From Puniceicoccales bacterium (GTDB lineage: Bacteria; Verrucomicrobiota; Verrucomicrobiia; Opitutales; UBA953): a DNA stretch of 64,000 bases. The stretch lies in assembly GCA_031256995.1 (NCBI GenBank), contig JAIRPL010000051.1, forward strand, positions 1-64,000, given 5' to 3'. Below the pieces are notes generated by a model. The model was not told where the DNA came from and did no database searches. It saw only the letters and a list, made by a program, of their open reading frames with translations. Positions 35,174-43,851 of the stretch are shown here, one piece after another; position 1 is the first letter of the stretch, and every line of letters begins with the position of its first letter. A program made the translations under genes and the position numbers.

Positions 35174-36088
35174 ATGCCCCGCCTCATGAAATTCAGCCTG
35201 CTCTTTCTTGCGTCCGTGTCATCGGAGGCCGCATGGTATGAGGGTTTTCTTCAGAAGGCGCGCGCCGAGGGAATCGCGTGGTTTTGGAAACTCGCCGCCG
35301 CCATCGCGATTCTCGCGATCGGACACTGGGCCTCAAAATTCCTTGTGAGCCTCACGGAACGGTTCCTTTCCAAAACGCGCCTGGACGCCACGTTGCGGAA
35401 ATTTTTTTGCCGCGTCATGCATGCTTTCATGCTGTTGACGGTGGCGCTGGCGGTGCTTGACACCTTCGGGGTGCAGACCGCCTCGCTTGTGGCCATTCTT
35501 GGCACGGTTGGCCTGGCCATCGGCCTGGCCCTGCAGGGGGCGCTTTCCAATTTTGCCGCGGGCGTGATGCTCGTCGTGCTGCGCCCGTTCAAGGTCGATG
35601 ATTTTGTGGAGGTTGGAGGCACAAGCGGCACGGTTGAGGAAATTGGCGTTTTCTCCATCGTTTTGCGCACGGGTGACAACCGCACCATCATTGTCCCCAA
35701 CTCGACCTTCATCAACCAGGCCATCACGAACGCCACCGCGCGCGCCGAACGCCGCATCGATCTCACCATCGGCATTTCCTATGATGACAACATCCAAGTC
35801 GCGCGGGAGATCATCCTGCGTGCGCTTCGGGCGGACAAACGTGTTTTGACAACGCGGGAGCCGCTTGTCGCGGTTGGGGAGCTTGGCGAAAACTCCGTGG
35901 ACATCCTTGTGCGTCCGTGGGTGAAAACAGGGGATTATTGGAGTGTGCGTTCCGACTTGCTGGAAAAAATAAAAGACGGGCTGGAGGCGGGTGGATGCAC
36001 AATCCCATTCCCGCAGCGCGAAGTGCGCTTGCTGCCGCAAAAGCCCGCGTCGCCACCCGCGGATTCCGCCGTCACCACCCCTCTTTGA
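35174..36088 (+). CDS. MscS-family mechanosensitive channel
   Basis: 304 residues. Small-conductance channel that opens under membrane tension to release solutes on osmotic downshock. About residues 34-54 and 75-97 are membrane helices. The pore helix TM3 is VAILGTVGLAIGLALQGALSNFAAGVMLVVLRPFK (about 109-140), with the Gly/Ala pattern of MscS. The beta domain has DDFVEVGGTSGTVEEIGVFSIVLRTGDNRTIIVPNS, and the C-terminal alpha/beta vestibule carries SVDILVRPWVKTGDYWSVR. Length is near E. coli MscS (286). ATG 35186 (MKFSLLF) is an alternative start. It precedes the peptide transporter by 9 bp, so the two may be one transcript. Confidence 0.93.
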   Translation: MPRLMKFSLLFLASVSSEAAWYEGFLQKARAEGIAWFWKLAAAIAILAIGHWASKFLVSLTERFLSKTRLDATLRKFFCRVMHAFMLLTVALAVLDTFGVQTASLVAILGTVGLAIGLALQGALSNFAAGVMLVVLRPFKVDDFVEVGGTSGTVEEIGVFSIVLRTGDNRTIIVPNSTFINQAITNATARAERRIDLTIGISYDDNIQVAREIILRALRADKRVLTTREPLVAVGELGENSVDILVRPWVKTGDYWSVRSDLLEKIKDGLEAGGCTIPFPQREVRLLPQKPASPPADSAVTTPL

Positions 36089-36097
36089 CATCGCAAC

Positions 36098-37621
36098 ATG
36101 CAGTCGCAAAACGAACCCATGCCCCCCGCATCCAACCCGTCGGATCCATCCTCAACACTCCTTTCTGAAAACACGGCGGGACGTTTTCCAAGGCAGGTGC
36201 CATTTATTCTCGGCAACGAAGCCTGCGAGCGTTTCAGCTTTTATGGGATGCGTAGTGTGCTGGCCACCTATTTGACGAGCGCGACGGTGGTTGCGGCAGC
36301 CGGTTCAGGCGTCTGGCCCGGCCTTGGGATGAAGGAGGAGAACGCCCTCTACATTGTCCACGCTTTCATTGCCGCAAGTTATGGTTCGGGGCTGATTGGC
36401 GCATGGCTGGCCGATCGCTTTTGGGGGCGTTACAAGACGATTCTCTACATCTCCCTGCTTTATTGCGCGGGGCATGGCATTCTTTTTCTCTCCGATTTTT
36501 CCAGCTCAACAAGTTATAAAATCTGGTGCCTTGGCGCCGGCCTTGTCCTGATCGCATTTGGCGCGGGCGGCATCAAGCCGTGCGTCTCCTCGTTCATGGG
36601 AGACCAATTCGACCCTGGCCAGAAACGTCTTATTGAGCGTGCGTTTGGCGCTTTTTACTGGTGCATCAACCTTGGCTCCTTCTTTGCCTTTCTCGCCATT
36701 CCCTATGTGCGCGACCATCACGGTTATGGGATCGCATTCGCCATCCCGGGGATCCTGATGGCGGTCGCGACATTTGTCTTCTGGCTTGGGCGCGACCGTT
36801 ATCGCCACGCCCCGCTTGCCACCGGACCCGGTTTTTGGAAAGTCTTCTTCTTCGCGTTGACGGGGCGGGAAAAACGTCCCGGGGACGCTTTTTGGAGCGC
36901 CGCGCGGCGCCGCTTCGGGAACGAAAAGATCGCTGAGATCAGCGACATGCTTCGCGCCATCCGCCCTTTTCTCTTCATCCCGCCATTCTGGGCGCTCTAT
37001 GACCAGAACAGTTCCACTTGGATAATGCAGGGAAACCAGATGGAAAAAATCAGGCTTGGCGGTGATTTTGTCATCAATGCCGACCAGATCCAGGCGGCCA
37101 ATCCCGTGCTCATCATGGTGCTTGTCCCCGTTTTTTCATTTTTTCTTTATCCCTTCTTTGGAAAGTTCGCCACCCCGCTGCGCCGCATGGGTTTCGGAAT
37201 GTTTCTGGCGGCGGTTTCCTTCGCGCTTGTCGGCTGGCTGCAAATGCGAATCGAGGCGGGCGAGACGCTTTCGCTCGCCTGGCAGCTTGCCCCGTATGTG
37301 CTGCTCACAGCCGGCGAGGTGCTTGTCTCCGTCACCGGCCTAGAACTTTCCTACACCATGGCCCCGAAGACGATGAAAAGCACGGTTGGAAGCTTCTGGC
37401 TGCTCACGGTTCTGGCGGGGCAGCTGATTGTGATGCTTGTCACAAAACTCATCGGGGCGGCCGCGCAGGCCGGCGATGTCAAAGTGGTCACCAGCGGGCG
37501 ATTCTTTCTTTTCGCGATGTTGCTTGGGGCAACGGCGCTGGTCTTCGCGCTTGCCATGTCTTTCTTCAAGCAGGATCCGGCCGGGTTGTCCAATGACGAT
37601 GGACAGCCTCTTTCCAAATGA
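36098..37621 (+). CDS. POT-family proton-coupled oligopeptide transporter
   Basis: 507 residues, about 14 membrane helices, MFS fold. Signature EACERFSFYGMRSVLA (ExxERFxxYG, about 42-57) gives proton coupling and peptide binding; other POT marks are GAWLADRFWGRYKTI, AFGAGGIKPCVSSFMGDQF and FYWCINLGSFFA. It imports di- and tripeptides with protons. It follows the MscS gene by 9 bp. Start ATG 36098 gives a 30-residue cytoplasmic tail; ATG 36119 (MPPASNP) is the alternative. Confidence 0.93.
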   Translation: MQSQNEPMPPASNPSDPSSTLLSENTAGRFPRQVPFILGNEACERFSFYGMRSVLATYLTSATVVAAAGSGVWPGLGMKEENALYIVHAFIAASYGSGLIGAWLADRFWGRYKTILYISLLYCAGHGILFLSDFSSSTSYKIWCLGAGLVLIAFGAGGIKPCVSSFMGDQFDPGQKRLIERAFGAFYWCINLGSFFAFLAIPYVRDHHGYGIAFAIPGILMAVATFVFWLGRDRYRHAPLATGPGFWKVFFFALTGREKRPGDAFWSAARRRFGNEKIAEISDMLRAIRPFLFIPPFWALYDQNSSTWIMQGNQMEKIRLGGDFVINADQIQAANPVLIMVLVPVFSFFLYPFFGKFATPLRRMGFGMFLAAVSFALVGWLQMRIEAGETLSLAWQLAPYVLLTAGEVLVSVTGLELSYTMAPKTMKSTVGSFWLLTVLAGQLIVMLVTKLIGAAAQAGDVKVVTSGRFFLFAMLLGATALVFALAMSFFKQDPAGLSNDDGQPLSK

Positions 37622-37816
37622 CATTGTCCGCGCGCAAAACCCGGCGATTCCCGTGTTCTCTCCACCTGTGTTTTTCTTTTCCTCCCAAGGGGTGGCGACA
37701 TTTTTTTCGCTTGGAAATGTGTGTAAAAAACTTGCATGTCCCGGAGAAAACGACATGAACGGCGGCGGAATCAATAATTCCAGAACAGCAATACGCCAAC
37801 AACAAGAACAGTACAC

Positions 37817-38179
37817 ATGAGCTACACAACGTTTGAGGAATATAAAACAGCGCGCGTCGAGGAAGTCCTGAAGGACGCCGAGGAACAGTGGAAGAAAATC
37901 GAGGCAGAACAACGCCTCTCCGGTCTTTTCCGCGAACTCGGATACCGCTCCACGGCCGACCTCGTCGCCGCGCTCCAGAAGATCATTGATGGCAAGAAAG
38001 CCAAGGCTCCGAAGTCCAAGAAAATCAAGGGTGGCAAAGGCGGCAAACGCTCGAAGGTCACGCCCGAGATTCTTGCCAAGATCAAGGAGCTGAAAGCCGC
38101 CGGAAAATCCACCGCGGAAATCGCGAAGGAAACCGGAATTTCCACAGCGACCATCTACAAGCTGGCAAAGGGCGCCTGA
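37817..38179 (+). CDS. Small helix-turn-helix protein with Lys/Gly linker
   Basis: 120 residues, no named family that I recognise. Residues 1-58 are helical and charged (EEYKTARVEEVLKDAEEQWKK, then LFRELGYRSTADLVAALQK). A Lys/Gly linker (about 60-80, KAPKSKKIKGGKGGKRSK) follows, then a resolvase-like HTH (82-118: VTPEILAKIKELKAAGKS, STAEIAKETGISTATIYKLA). Likely a DNA-binding nucleoid or regulatory protein. It has its own upstream region of about 195 bp and a strong terminator, so it looks like a separate, well-expressed unit. Many copies of this type may exist in the lineage; that is inference. Confidence 0.75.
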   Translation: MSYTTFEEYKTARVEEVLKDAEEQWKKIEAEQRLSGLFRELGYRSTADLVAALQKIIDGKKAKAPKSKKIKGGKGGKRSKVTPEILAKIKELKAAGKSTAEIAKETGISTATIYKLAKGA

Positions 38180-38221
38180 TCCATTCCACGTCGGTTTGTA
38201 AAAGTTTCCGACCCCCGAAAA

Positions 38222-38254
38222 GAAACACCCCGGAAACGGGGTGTTTCTTGTTTT
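38222..38254 (+). terminator. Rho-independent terminator after the HTH gene
   Basis: Perfect 10-bp stem GAAACACCCC/GGGGTGTTTC with a GGAAAC loop, followed by TTGTTTTTT. It shares 19 bp with the hairpin after infA at 21065. Confidence 0.93.
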
Positions 38255-38664
38255 TTGGGGAAACGGGCCTGACGGGGAAAAAAAGATGGGGCCTGGTTGC
38301 GCGCCAGCGTACGTCCCGAGGCATTGCGCTCTGGAATGAAATGAGGATTCCGGTTTCAGGAGACACTTCCACATTCGGCCCAAGGAAAACCAACGCGCTG
38401 CGGACGCGGGGAAAATCCGAATCGCCATGGATGCCGGGACAGGGGATGGCGCCGGATTTTTTGGAGAGGGAGATCCTGGGTGCGGGTCCGGGGCGGATGA
38501 TCTTGCGCGCATTTTTTCCGCGAGAAACACAATGGCGCCGTTCTCAAAATCTTTCCGAATGGGATCTCACTTGGGACCGCGCGGGAAAAAACACGTGTCA
38601 GGTTGGGTGACGGGTTGATTTTCCGGTTGCGACGGCGTGTGGAATTGCAAGTGCTGTCCACCCT
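38255..38664. other. Gene-free stretch before psd
   Basis: I see no gene: the ORFs here are short and unpatterned. It should contain the psd promoter. I saw no clear promoter boxes, repeats or RNA motif. Confidence 0.45.
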
Positions 38665-39648
38665 GTGTCACAAAAAGTTGAAATCAATGCGGAGAATGCC
38701 GCCCACACCATTCCCCCGGATGGGCGGGAGGCCCCGGGGGCGCAAAAGAATGCCCCGGTGGAGTACTTCAACCGCCACACCGGCCGCGTGGAACGGGAGC
38801 AAATCTATGGCGAGGCCCCGTTGCGCTGGGCCTACGAGACGCCGGCCGGCCGCGCGGCGGTATGGTTGCTGGCGCGGCGGGCATTTTTCTCGCGCTGGTT
38901 TGGCTGGCGGATGCGCCGTCCCGCCAGTGTCGCGCGAATCGCGCCATTTATTGCCGATTTCGGGCTGGATCCCGCAGAATTTGCCGAGGCGCCGGAAAAT
39001 TTCCGCTCTTTTGACGACTTTTTTTCGCGAAAACTTGTCCCTCGCGCGCGCCCCGTGGATGACGCGCCGGGCGTGGCGGTGTTTCCGGCGGACGGACGCC
39101 ATCTCGGTTTTCAAAATATTTCCGCCGCCACCGGTGTTTATGCCAAAGGGCAACGTTTCTCCCTCGCGGAATTCTTGGGCGACACCGCCCTTGCCGGCCG
39201 CTACCAGGGAGGCGCGCTCGTCTGCTCGCGCCTTTGCCCCGTGGATTACCACCGCTTTCATTTCCCCGTGGACGCAATTCCCGCCGCGCCCCGCGACATC
39301 AAAGGATGGCTCTATTCCGTGAACCCTGTCGCGCTGCGTCGCAATATTGCCCGGCTTTGGGAAAACAAACGCGCGGTGGTCACGCTTGATGCCGGCGGGC
39401 GTGCCGGGGTGGTCACGCTCGTCATCGTCGGCGCCACAAATGTCGGCTCCTGGCGCTACACGCACACGCCCGGCGTTCCCGTGCGCAAGGGGGGCGAGGC
39501 TGGTTATTTTCGCTTTGGAGGCTCCTTCGTTGCCACCTTGTTTGAGCCGGGGAGGGTGCGCCTTGCGGACGACCTCCTTCGGGAGACCGCCTCCGGGCGC
39601 GAGCTTTACGCGCATGTCGGCACCTCGCTTGGCGAACTCATGCCGTAG
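38665..39648 (+). CDS. psd: Phosphatidylserine decarboxylase proenzyme
   Basis: 327 residues with a GTG start. It makes phosphatidylethanolamine in the inner membrane. The family pattern is present: FFSRKLVPRARPVD, FPADGRHLGFQNI, LCPVDYHRFHFPVD with the His of the site, NKRAVVTL, VIVGATNVGSW, and the self-cleavage motif FGGSF with Ser287, which becomes the pyruvoyl group after cleavage. The canonical tetrads are LGST or GGST; here the residue after Ser is Phe instead of Thr. The upstream extension (1-45) is polar. The next gene, glyA, supplies serine metabolism. Confidence 0.9.
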   Translation: MSQKVEINAENAAHTIPPDGREAPGAQKNAPVEYFNRHTGRVEREQIYGEAPLRWAYETPAGRAAVWLLARRAFFSRWFGWRMRRPASVARIAPFIADFGLDPAEFAEAPENFRSFDDFFSRKLVPRARPVDDAPGVAVFPADGRHLGFQNISAATGVYAKGQRFSLAEFLGDTALAGRYQGGALVCSRLCPVDYHRFHFPVDAIPAAPRDIKGWLYSVNPVALRRNIARLWENKRAVVTLDAGGRAGVVTLVIVGATNVGSWRYTHTPGVPVRKGGEAGYFRFGGSFVATLFEPGRVRLADDLLRETASGRELYAHVGTSLGELMP

Positions 39649-39770
39649 CCCCCCCAACTTTTCCTTTCCCAACGGCGGAAATCCGGTAGCCTGCCCCGCC
39701 TTCAAAGCGCCTCTCCGGCGGCGCGCCGACGCGCTTTGCGGAGATCCTCGCATTTCAACGCCTTCAACCC

Positions 39771-41033
39771 ATGAGCATCACCAACGCCACACTCGCCACG
39801 CTGGACCCCGAGATACACGCGGCCATCCAAGCCGAAAAGACGCGTCAGCAGACCCACATTGAGCTGATTGCCTCGGAAAATTTCACCTATCCCGCCGTCC
39901 TGGAGGCCCAGGGCAGCGTCCTCACCAACAAATATGCCGAGGGTTACCCCGGAAAGCGCTGGTATGGCGGGTGTGAGCACGTGGACGTCATTGAGCAGAT
40001 CGCCATTGACCGCGCCAAGAGCCTTTTTGGCGCCGAGCATGCCAACGTCCAGCCCCACTCCGGCGCCCAAGCCAACTTCGCCGTCTACGCCTCGGTGCTC
40101 AAGCCGGGCGACAAGATTCTTGGCATGAACCTCGCCCATGGCGGCCACCTCACCCACGGCAACCCGGCCAATTTTTCCGGAAAACTCTACCAGTTTCACC
40201 AATACGGCGTTCGCGAGGACACCGGCCGCATAGACTACGACGAGCTTGCCGAGGTCGCCCGGCGCGAGTGCCCGCGCATGATAACCGTCGGGGCCAGCGC
40301 CTATCCCCGCATTATCGACTTTGCCCGGATGGGGGAGATTGCCCGCAGCGTCGGGGCCTACCTTTTTGCCGACATCGCCCACATTGCCGGCCTTGTCGCC
40401 GCCGGGGAGCACCCGAGTCCGGTTCCCCACGCCGATTTCGTCACCACCACCACGCACAAAACCCTTCGCGGCCCCCGTGGCGGCCTTATCCTTTGCCGCT
40501 CCGCGCACGCCAAGGCCATAGACAGCGCCGTCTTCCCCGGATCCCAGGGCGGCCCGCTGGAGCATGTCATCGCCGCCAAGGCCGTGTGCTTCGGCGAATG
40601 CCTCAAGCCTGATTTCAAGCAATACGCCAGCCAGGTCACCAAAAATGCCGCCGCCCTTGCGAGATCCCTTCTTTCACGCGGGCACAAGCTCCTTTCGGAC
40701 GGCACGGACAATCACCTTCTCTTGCTGGACCTCCGGAAAAAGTTCCCCGAACTCACCGGAAAAATGGCCCAGGAAACCTTGGACCGCGCAAACATAACCG
40801 CCAACAAAAACGCCGTCCCATTCGACACGCGCTCACCCTTCCAAGCCTCCGGCATTCGTCTGGGATCGCCCGCCGTCACCAGCCGCGGGTTTGACGAAAA
40901 AGACATGGAAGAGGTCGCCGCCCTCGTCGATGACGTCCTTGGCGCCATCGGCACCCCGTCCATCGAGACCGTCATCGCCGCGGTCAAACAACGCGTCCTG
41001 TCCCTCACAGCCCGGCGCCCGCTGCCGTATTGA
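39771..41033 (+). CDS. glyA: Serine hydroxymethyltransferase
   Basis: 420 residues. Converts serine and tetrahydrofolate to glycine and methylene-THF; central to one-carbon supply. Signatures: [67 protein letters not shown], Lys230 in [13 protein letters not shown] (PLP), and [14 protein letters not shown] 39771 follows TCAACCC with no SD. Usual length. Confidence 0.97.
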   Translation: MSITNATLATLDPEIHAAIQAEKTRQQTHIELIASENFTYPAVLEAQGSVLTNKYAEGYPGKRWYGGCEHVDVIEQIAIDRAKSLFGAEHANVQPHSGAQANFAVYASVLKPGDKILGMNLAHGGHLTHGNPANFSGKLYQFHQYGVREDTGRIDYDELAEVARRECPRMITVGASAYPRIIDFARMGEIARSVGAYLFADIAHIAGLVAAGEHPSPVPHADFVTTTTHKTLRGPRGGLILCRSAHAKAIDSAVFPGSQGGPLEHVIAAKAVCFGECLKPDFKQYASQVTKNAAALARSLLSRGHKLLSDGTDNHLLLLDLRKKFPELTGKMAQETLDRANITANKNAVPFDTRSPFQASGIRLGSPAVTSRGFDEKDMEEVAALVDDVLGAIGTPSIETVIAAVKQRVLSLTARRPLPY

Positions 41034-41185
41034 GCGCGGGGCGGGCTTTTGCCGGGTCTCCGCGCCCCAAAAAAAAGCTTCCAAGGACGGCCTGAAATCG
41101 CATATCACCGCGCAGTTCCGCGACAGGGCAGGTGCCCTGCTTCCCCGGAACGCCAAACAAGTACTCTCAACCTCTCCTCCTTTTT

Positions 41186-41875
41186 ATGAAAAAACCAGTT
41201 TCCCAACGCCGTGGTTTCACCATGGTTGAACTTCTCGCGGTCATCGCGATCCTCGGCCTGCTCGCCGGCGTGCTGGCCCCCTCCATTTCCGGTGCCTTCC
41301 AGAAGGCGAACCGGAACACGGCCAACACCAACCTCGGCCAGATCATCAAGGCCGTCAATGCCTACGGGGATATCATCTCGGAGGACACCGCTGTTGACAG
41401 CAAAGGCAGCAAGAACGTGACATCCGTGGCGACCTACGCGGAACTCCTCGCCCAAAAGGGCCTCTTGGAATCCGGCACCGTCTGGTACGTCCCGCAGGAC
41501 AACAAGGTCCCGCAGGAGATCCCGAAGACCGTCATTCGCGATGGCACCAATCAGTTGGAAAGCCAGAAAAGCGTTGCCTGGGCCGTCGTCGTGAACGCCA
41601 AAAACAATCGCAAAAACAGGGAGACCTATCCCCTCATCTGGACACGCGGCCTTGGCGTCGAGGGTTCTTGGGACGCCGAGGAAGGCGTTTGGGGCGACGC
41701 CGGCGGCCATATTGCCTTCTGGGATGGGCACTCCGTCTGGGTTGACAACGTGACCGACACCAAAAACAAATTCGTGAAGGCGGATGACAACAAAAACACC
41801 CAGACCTCCAGCTACATCGATGCCATCGGCACGAGCAAAAACGGAAAATCCCCGAAAGTTTTCGAGGACAAGTAA
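41186..41875 (+). CDS. Type II secretion/type IV pilin-like pseudopilin
   Basis: 229 residues. MKKPVSQRRGFTMVELLAVI is a class III prepilin leader: basic residues, then a cut after Gly10 before Phe11 with the Glu at +5, and a hydrophobic helix to about residue 33. PilD would cleave and methylate it. The C-terminal part has GGHIAFWDGHSVWVDN, the pattern of the DUF1559/'H-X9-DG' prepilin-like proteins that are numerous in Planctomycetota, Verrucomicrobiota and Lentisphaerota. No other pilus gene is nearby. ATG 41186 is the only start that gives the leader. A terminator follows. Confidence 0.88.
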   Translation: MKKPVSQRRGFTMVELLAVIAILGLLAGVLAPSISGAFQKANRNTANTNLGQIIKAVNAYGDIISEDTAVDSKGSKNVTSVATYAELLAQKGLLESGTVWYVPQDNKVPQEIPKTVIRDGTNQLESQKSVAWAVVVNAKNNRKNRETYPLIWTRGLGVEGSWDAEEGVWGDAGGHIAFWDGHSVWVDNVTDTKNKFVKADDNKNTQTSSYIDAIGTSKNGKSPKVFEDK

Positions 41876-41907
41876 TCAGGCGTTTCGCGAAGAATTCGCC
41901 CCCATGG

Positions 41908-41939
41908 AAAATCCCCGCCAGAACGGCGGGGATTTTTTT
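41908..41939 (+). terminator. Rho-independent terminator after the pseudopilin
   Basis: AATCCCCGCC pairs with GGCGGGGATT around an AGAAC loop (about 41920-41924) and is followed by a T run, 33 bp after the stop. Confidence 0.93.
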
Positions 41940-42603
41940 GCGCCCCGGCTGGAAAGGCGCCGGAAAAAGCGCGCGACACGTGACACGCGGTCCGCCGGAT
42001 GCCAGCCCCTTCCGCCGGCCGCGCCCGCCACCGGGTCCTTCCGCCGCCGGCCCTGTCTGGCGGAGAGGCGTCACGCCCGTCCGCGTCCCGGTCAACGATC
42101 CGCTGGCGCGTCAGGATGCCGGATGGCGCCATTCCGGCGGGCCGGGTAGGGGGGGGGATCCGGCGGGCCGGGCCTGCCATTTGCAACAAATTGAACCGGA
42201 TAAAACGCCCCAATACGCGGGGCAGGCCTGTGCGTTCCAATGTCCCCGCTAACGGGCCGTTGCCGTCAGTTGCCTTTGGCCGGCATCCTCGCCGCCGCCG
42301 CAGGAATCATCGCCGCCCTTCCGGAGGCGCGTCAAAAGCGCTGGTGACGTTTGCGAAAGTGGACGGGGTTCGCGGGGTGGCATGGACGCTGTGTGTTACG
42401 ACAATTCTTGCGGGACAGTGCGCGGGGAGAAGGCCGGCGCGGCCCATGCCTGAGCAGGGGTTGAGGCAATGGTCGTGGCCCCTTTTCTCGTATGGATAGG
42501 GTTGCCCTTGCGATAAATTTCCGTAGCAATGCCGCCCTGATTTTTTCAAGGCGGGCCTGTCAGCAAAAATTGGAACGCCGAAACACATACAAACCACCAA
42601 TCC
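41940..42603. other. Gene-free stretch before the CysJ-like gene
   Basis: No supported gene. It is very GC-rich at the left and more AT-rich near 42490-42600. A run of nine G's lies near 42150. A hairpin-like pair GCCGCCC / GGCGGGC occurs at about 42530-42557, around a T6 run, just before the reductase gene and could be a leader element or attenuator. I saw no riboswitch that I recognise. Confidence 0.4.
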
Positions 42604-43851
42604 ATGTCCGAACCAGCCATTGCAGCCTCCGTCGTGGACCGGAACAACCCGTTCCTTGCCAGGATAGTGGAGCGCAAACTTCTGACGACAGAGGGGCAGA
42701 CGACGCCGGAAGACCCACCCAAGGCCGTTTTCCAGATAACCATTGATATCACAGGAAGCGGCATTCACTACAAATGCGGCGACTCGCTCGGTGTTTACCC
42801 CTCAAACAAGCCGGAAACCGTCGACGCCCTCCTCGCGGCGTTGAAACTCGACCCCGATGCGCCCGTCACCCTCCCCGGCGGCGCCGCTGGTGCCCAAGTC
42901 CCCTTGCGCGAGGCACTTGAACGGCGGCTTTCCCTGCGCAACATTTCCAAGAACCTCCTCCTGCTCGCGCGTGACAATGCGCGGGATGCCGGGGAAAAGG
43001 CCCGGCTCGCCCAAATCGTGGAAACACCCGCCCCGGAGGAACTCAAAAGCTGGCTCGAGGCGCGCGAGGTGCCGGATCTGCTCGAGGAATTTCCATCGGT
43101 GCGGATTCCGGCGCAGGAACTGGCTGCCCAGCTTCGCAGGCTGACGCCGCGCCTGTATTCCATCTCAAGCCATCCCCATGCCAACGACGACGGGACGGAG
43201 CACGTCGAGTTGACCGTCGATGTTGTGCGATACCGCACCAACGGCCATCTCCGCGAGGGCGTCTGCTCCAATCACCTCGCCTACCACGCCCCTGAAAACT
43301 CGCCAAGCCTGCCCATATTTGTTTCGGCCTCCCATTTCGCGCCCCCGAAAGACCCGCTTGCGCCACTCATCATGGTCGGCCCCGGCGTGGGCGTCGCGCC
43401 ATTCCATGGCTTTTTGCAACAACGCGACGCGTTGCGCAAGAAAGGCGAAAAGGTCGGCCCATGCTGGCTGTTTTTCGGGGATCGTCACGAAGCCACGCAC
43501 TTCCTCTACAAGGATAAGCTCCTGGGGTGGGAGCGCGACGGGCTGCTCACCCATCTCTCCCTGGCATGGTCGCGCGACCAGGAAACCAAAGTCTATGTGC
43601 AGGACAGGATGCGCGAGAACGGCGCGGAAATCTGGACATGGCTCAGCGCGAAAAACGCCTATTTCCATGTCTGCGGCGACGCCCGGAACATGGCCAGGGA
43701 CGTGGATGCCGCCCTGCACGAAATTGTGGCAAAACATGGCAACATGTCCGCCGAGGCGGCCAAGGATTACATAGGCAACCTCCGCCGCCCCGCCAGCGAT
43801 GACAAGGCTGGCGCACACCCCGAAGCCCGTTACCAGCGCGATGTGTACTGA
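42604..43851 (+). CDS. CysJ-like sulfite reductase flavoprotein without flavodoxin domain
   Basis: 415 residues. FAD/NADPH half of sulfite reductase flavoprotein: CGDSLGVYPSN, FAD-binding RLYSISSHPHAN (about 182-193), GVCSNHLAY, NADPH-binding MVGPGVGVAPFHGFLQQR, LFFGDRHEATHFLYKD, VCGDARNMARDVD, and the end RYQRDVY, canonical for CysJ. E. coli CysJ has an N-terminal flavodoxin domain of about 200 residues; it is missing, so a separate flavodoxin or ferredoxin partner is needed to pass electrons to the haemoprotein. No cysI lies in the window. Its last 11 bp overlap the start of the glycosyltransferase at 43841. Confidence 0.88.
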   Translation: MSEPAIAASVVDRNNPFLARIVERKLLTTEGQTTPEDPPKAVFQITIDITGSGIHYKCGDSLGVYPSNKPETVDALLAALKLDPDAPVTLPGGAAGAQVPLREALERRLSLRNISKNLLLLARDNARDAGEKARLAQIVETPAPEELKSWLEAREVPDLLEEFPSVRIPAQELAAQLRRLTPRLYSISSHPHANDDGTEHVELTVDVVRYRTNGHLREGVCSNHLAYHAPENSPSLPIFVSASHFAPPKDPLAPLIMVGPGVGVAPFHGFLQQRDALRKKGEKVGPCWLFFGDRHEATHFLYKDKLLGWERDGLLTHLSLAWSRDQETKVYVQDRMRENGAEIWTWLSAKNAYFHVCGDARNMARDVDAALHEIVAKHGNMSAEAAKDYIGNLRRPASDDKAGAHPEARYQRDVY

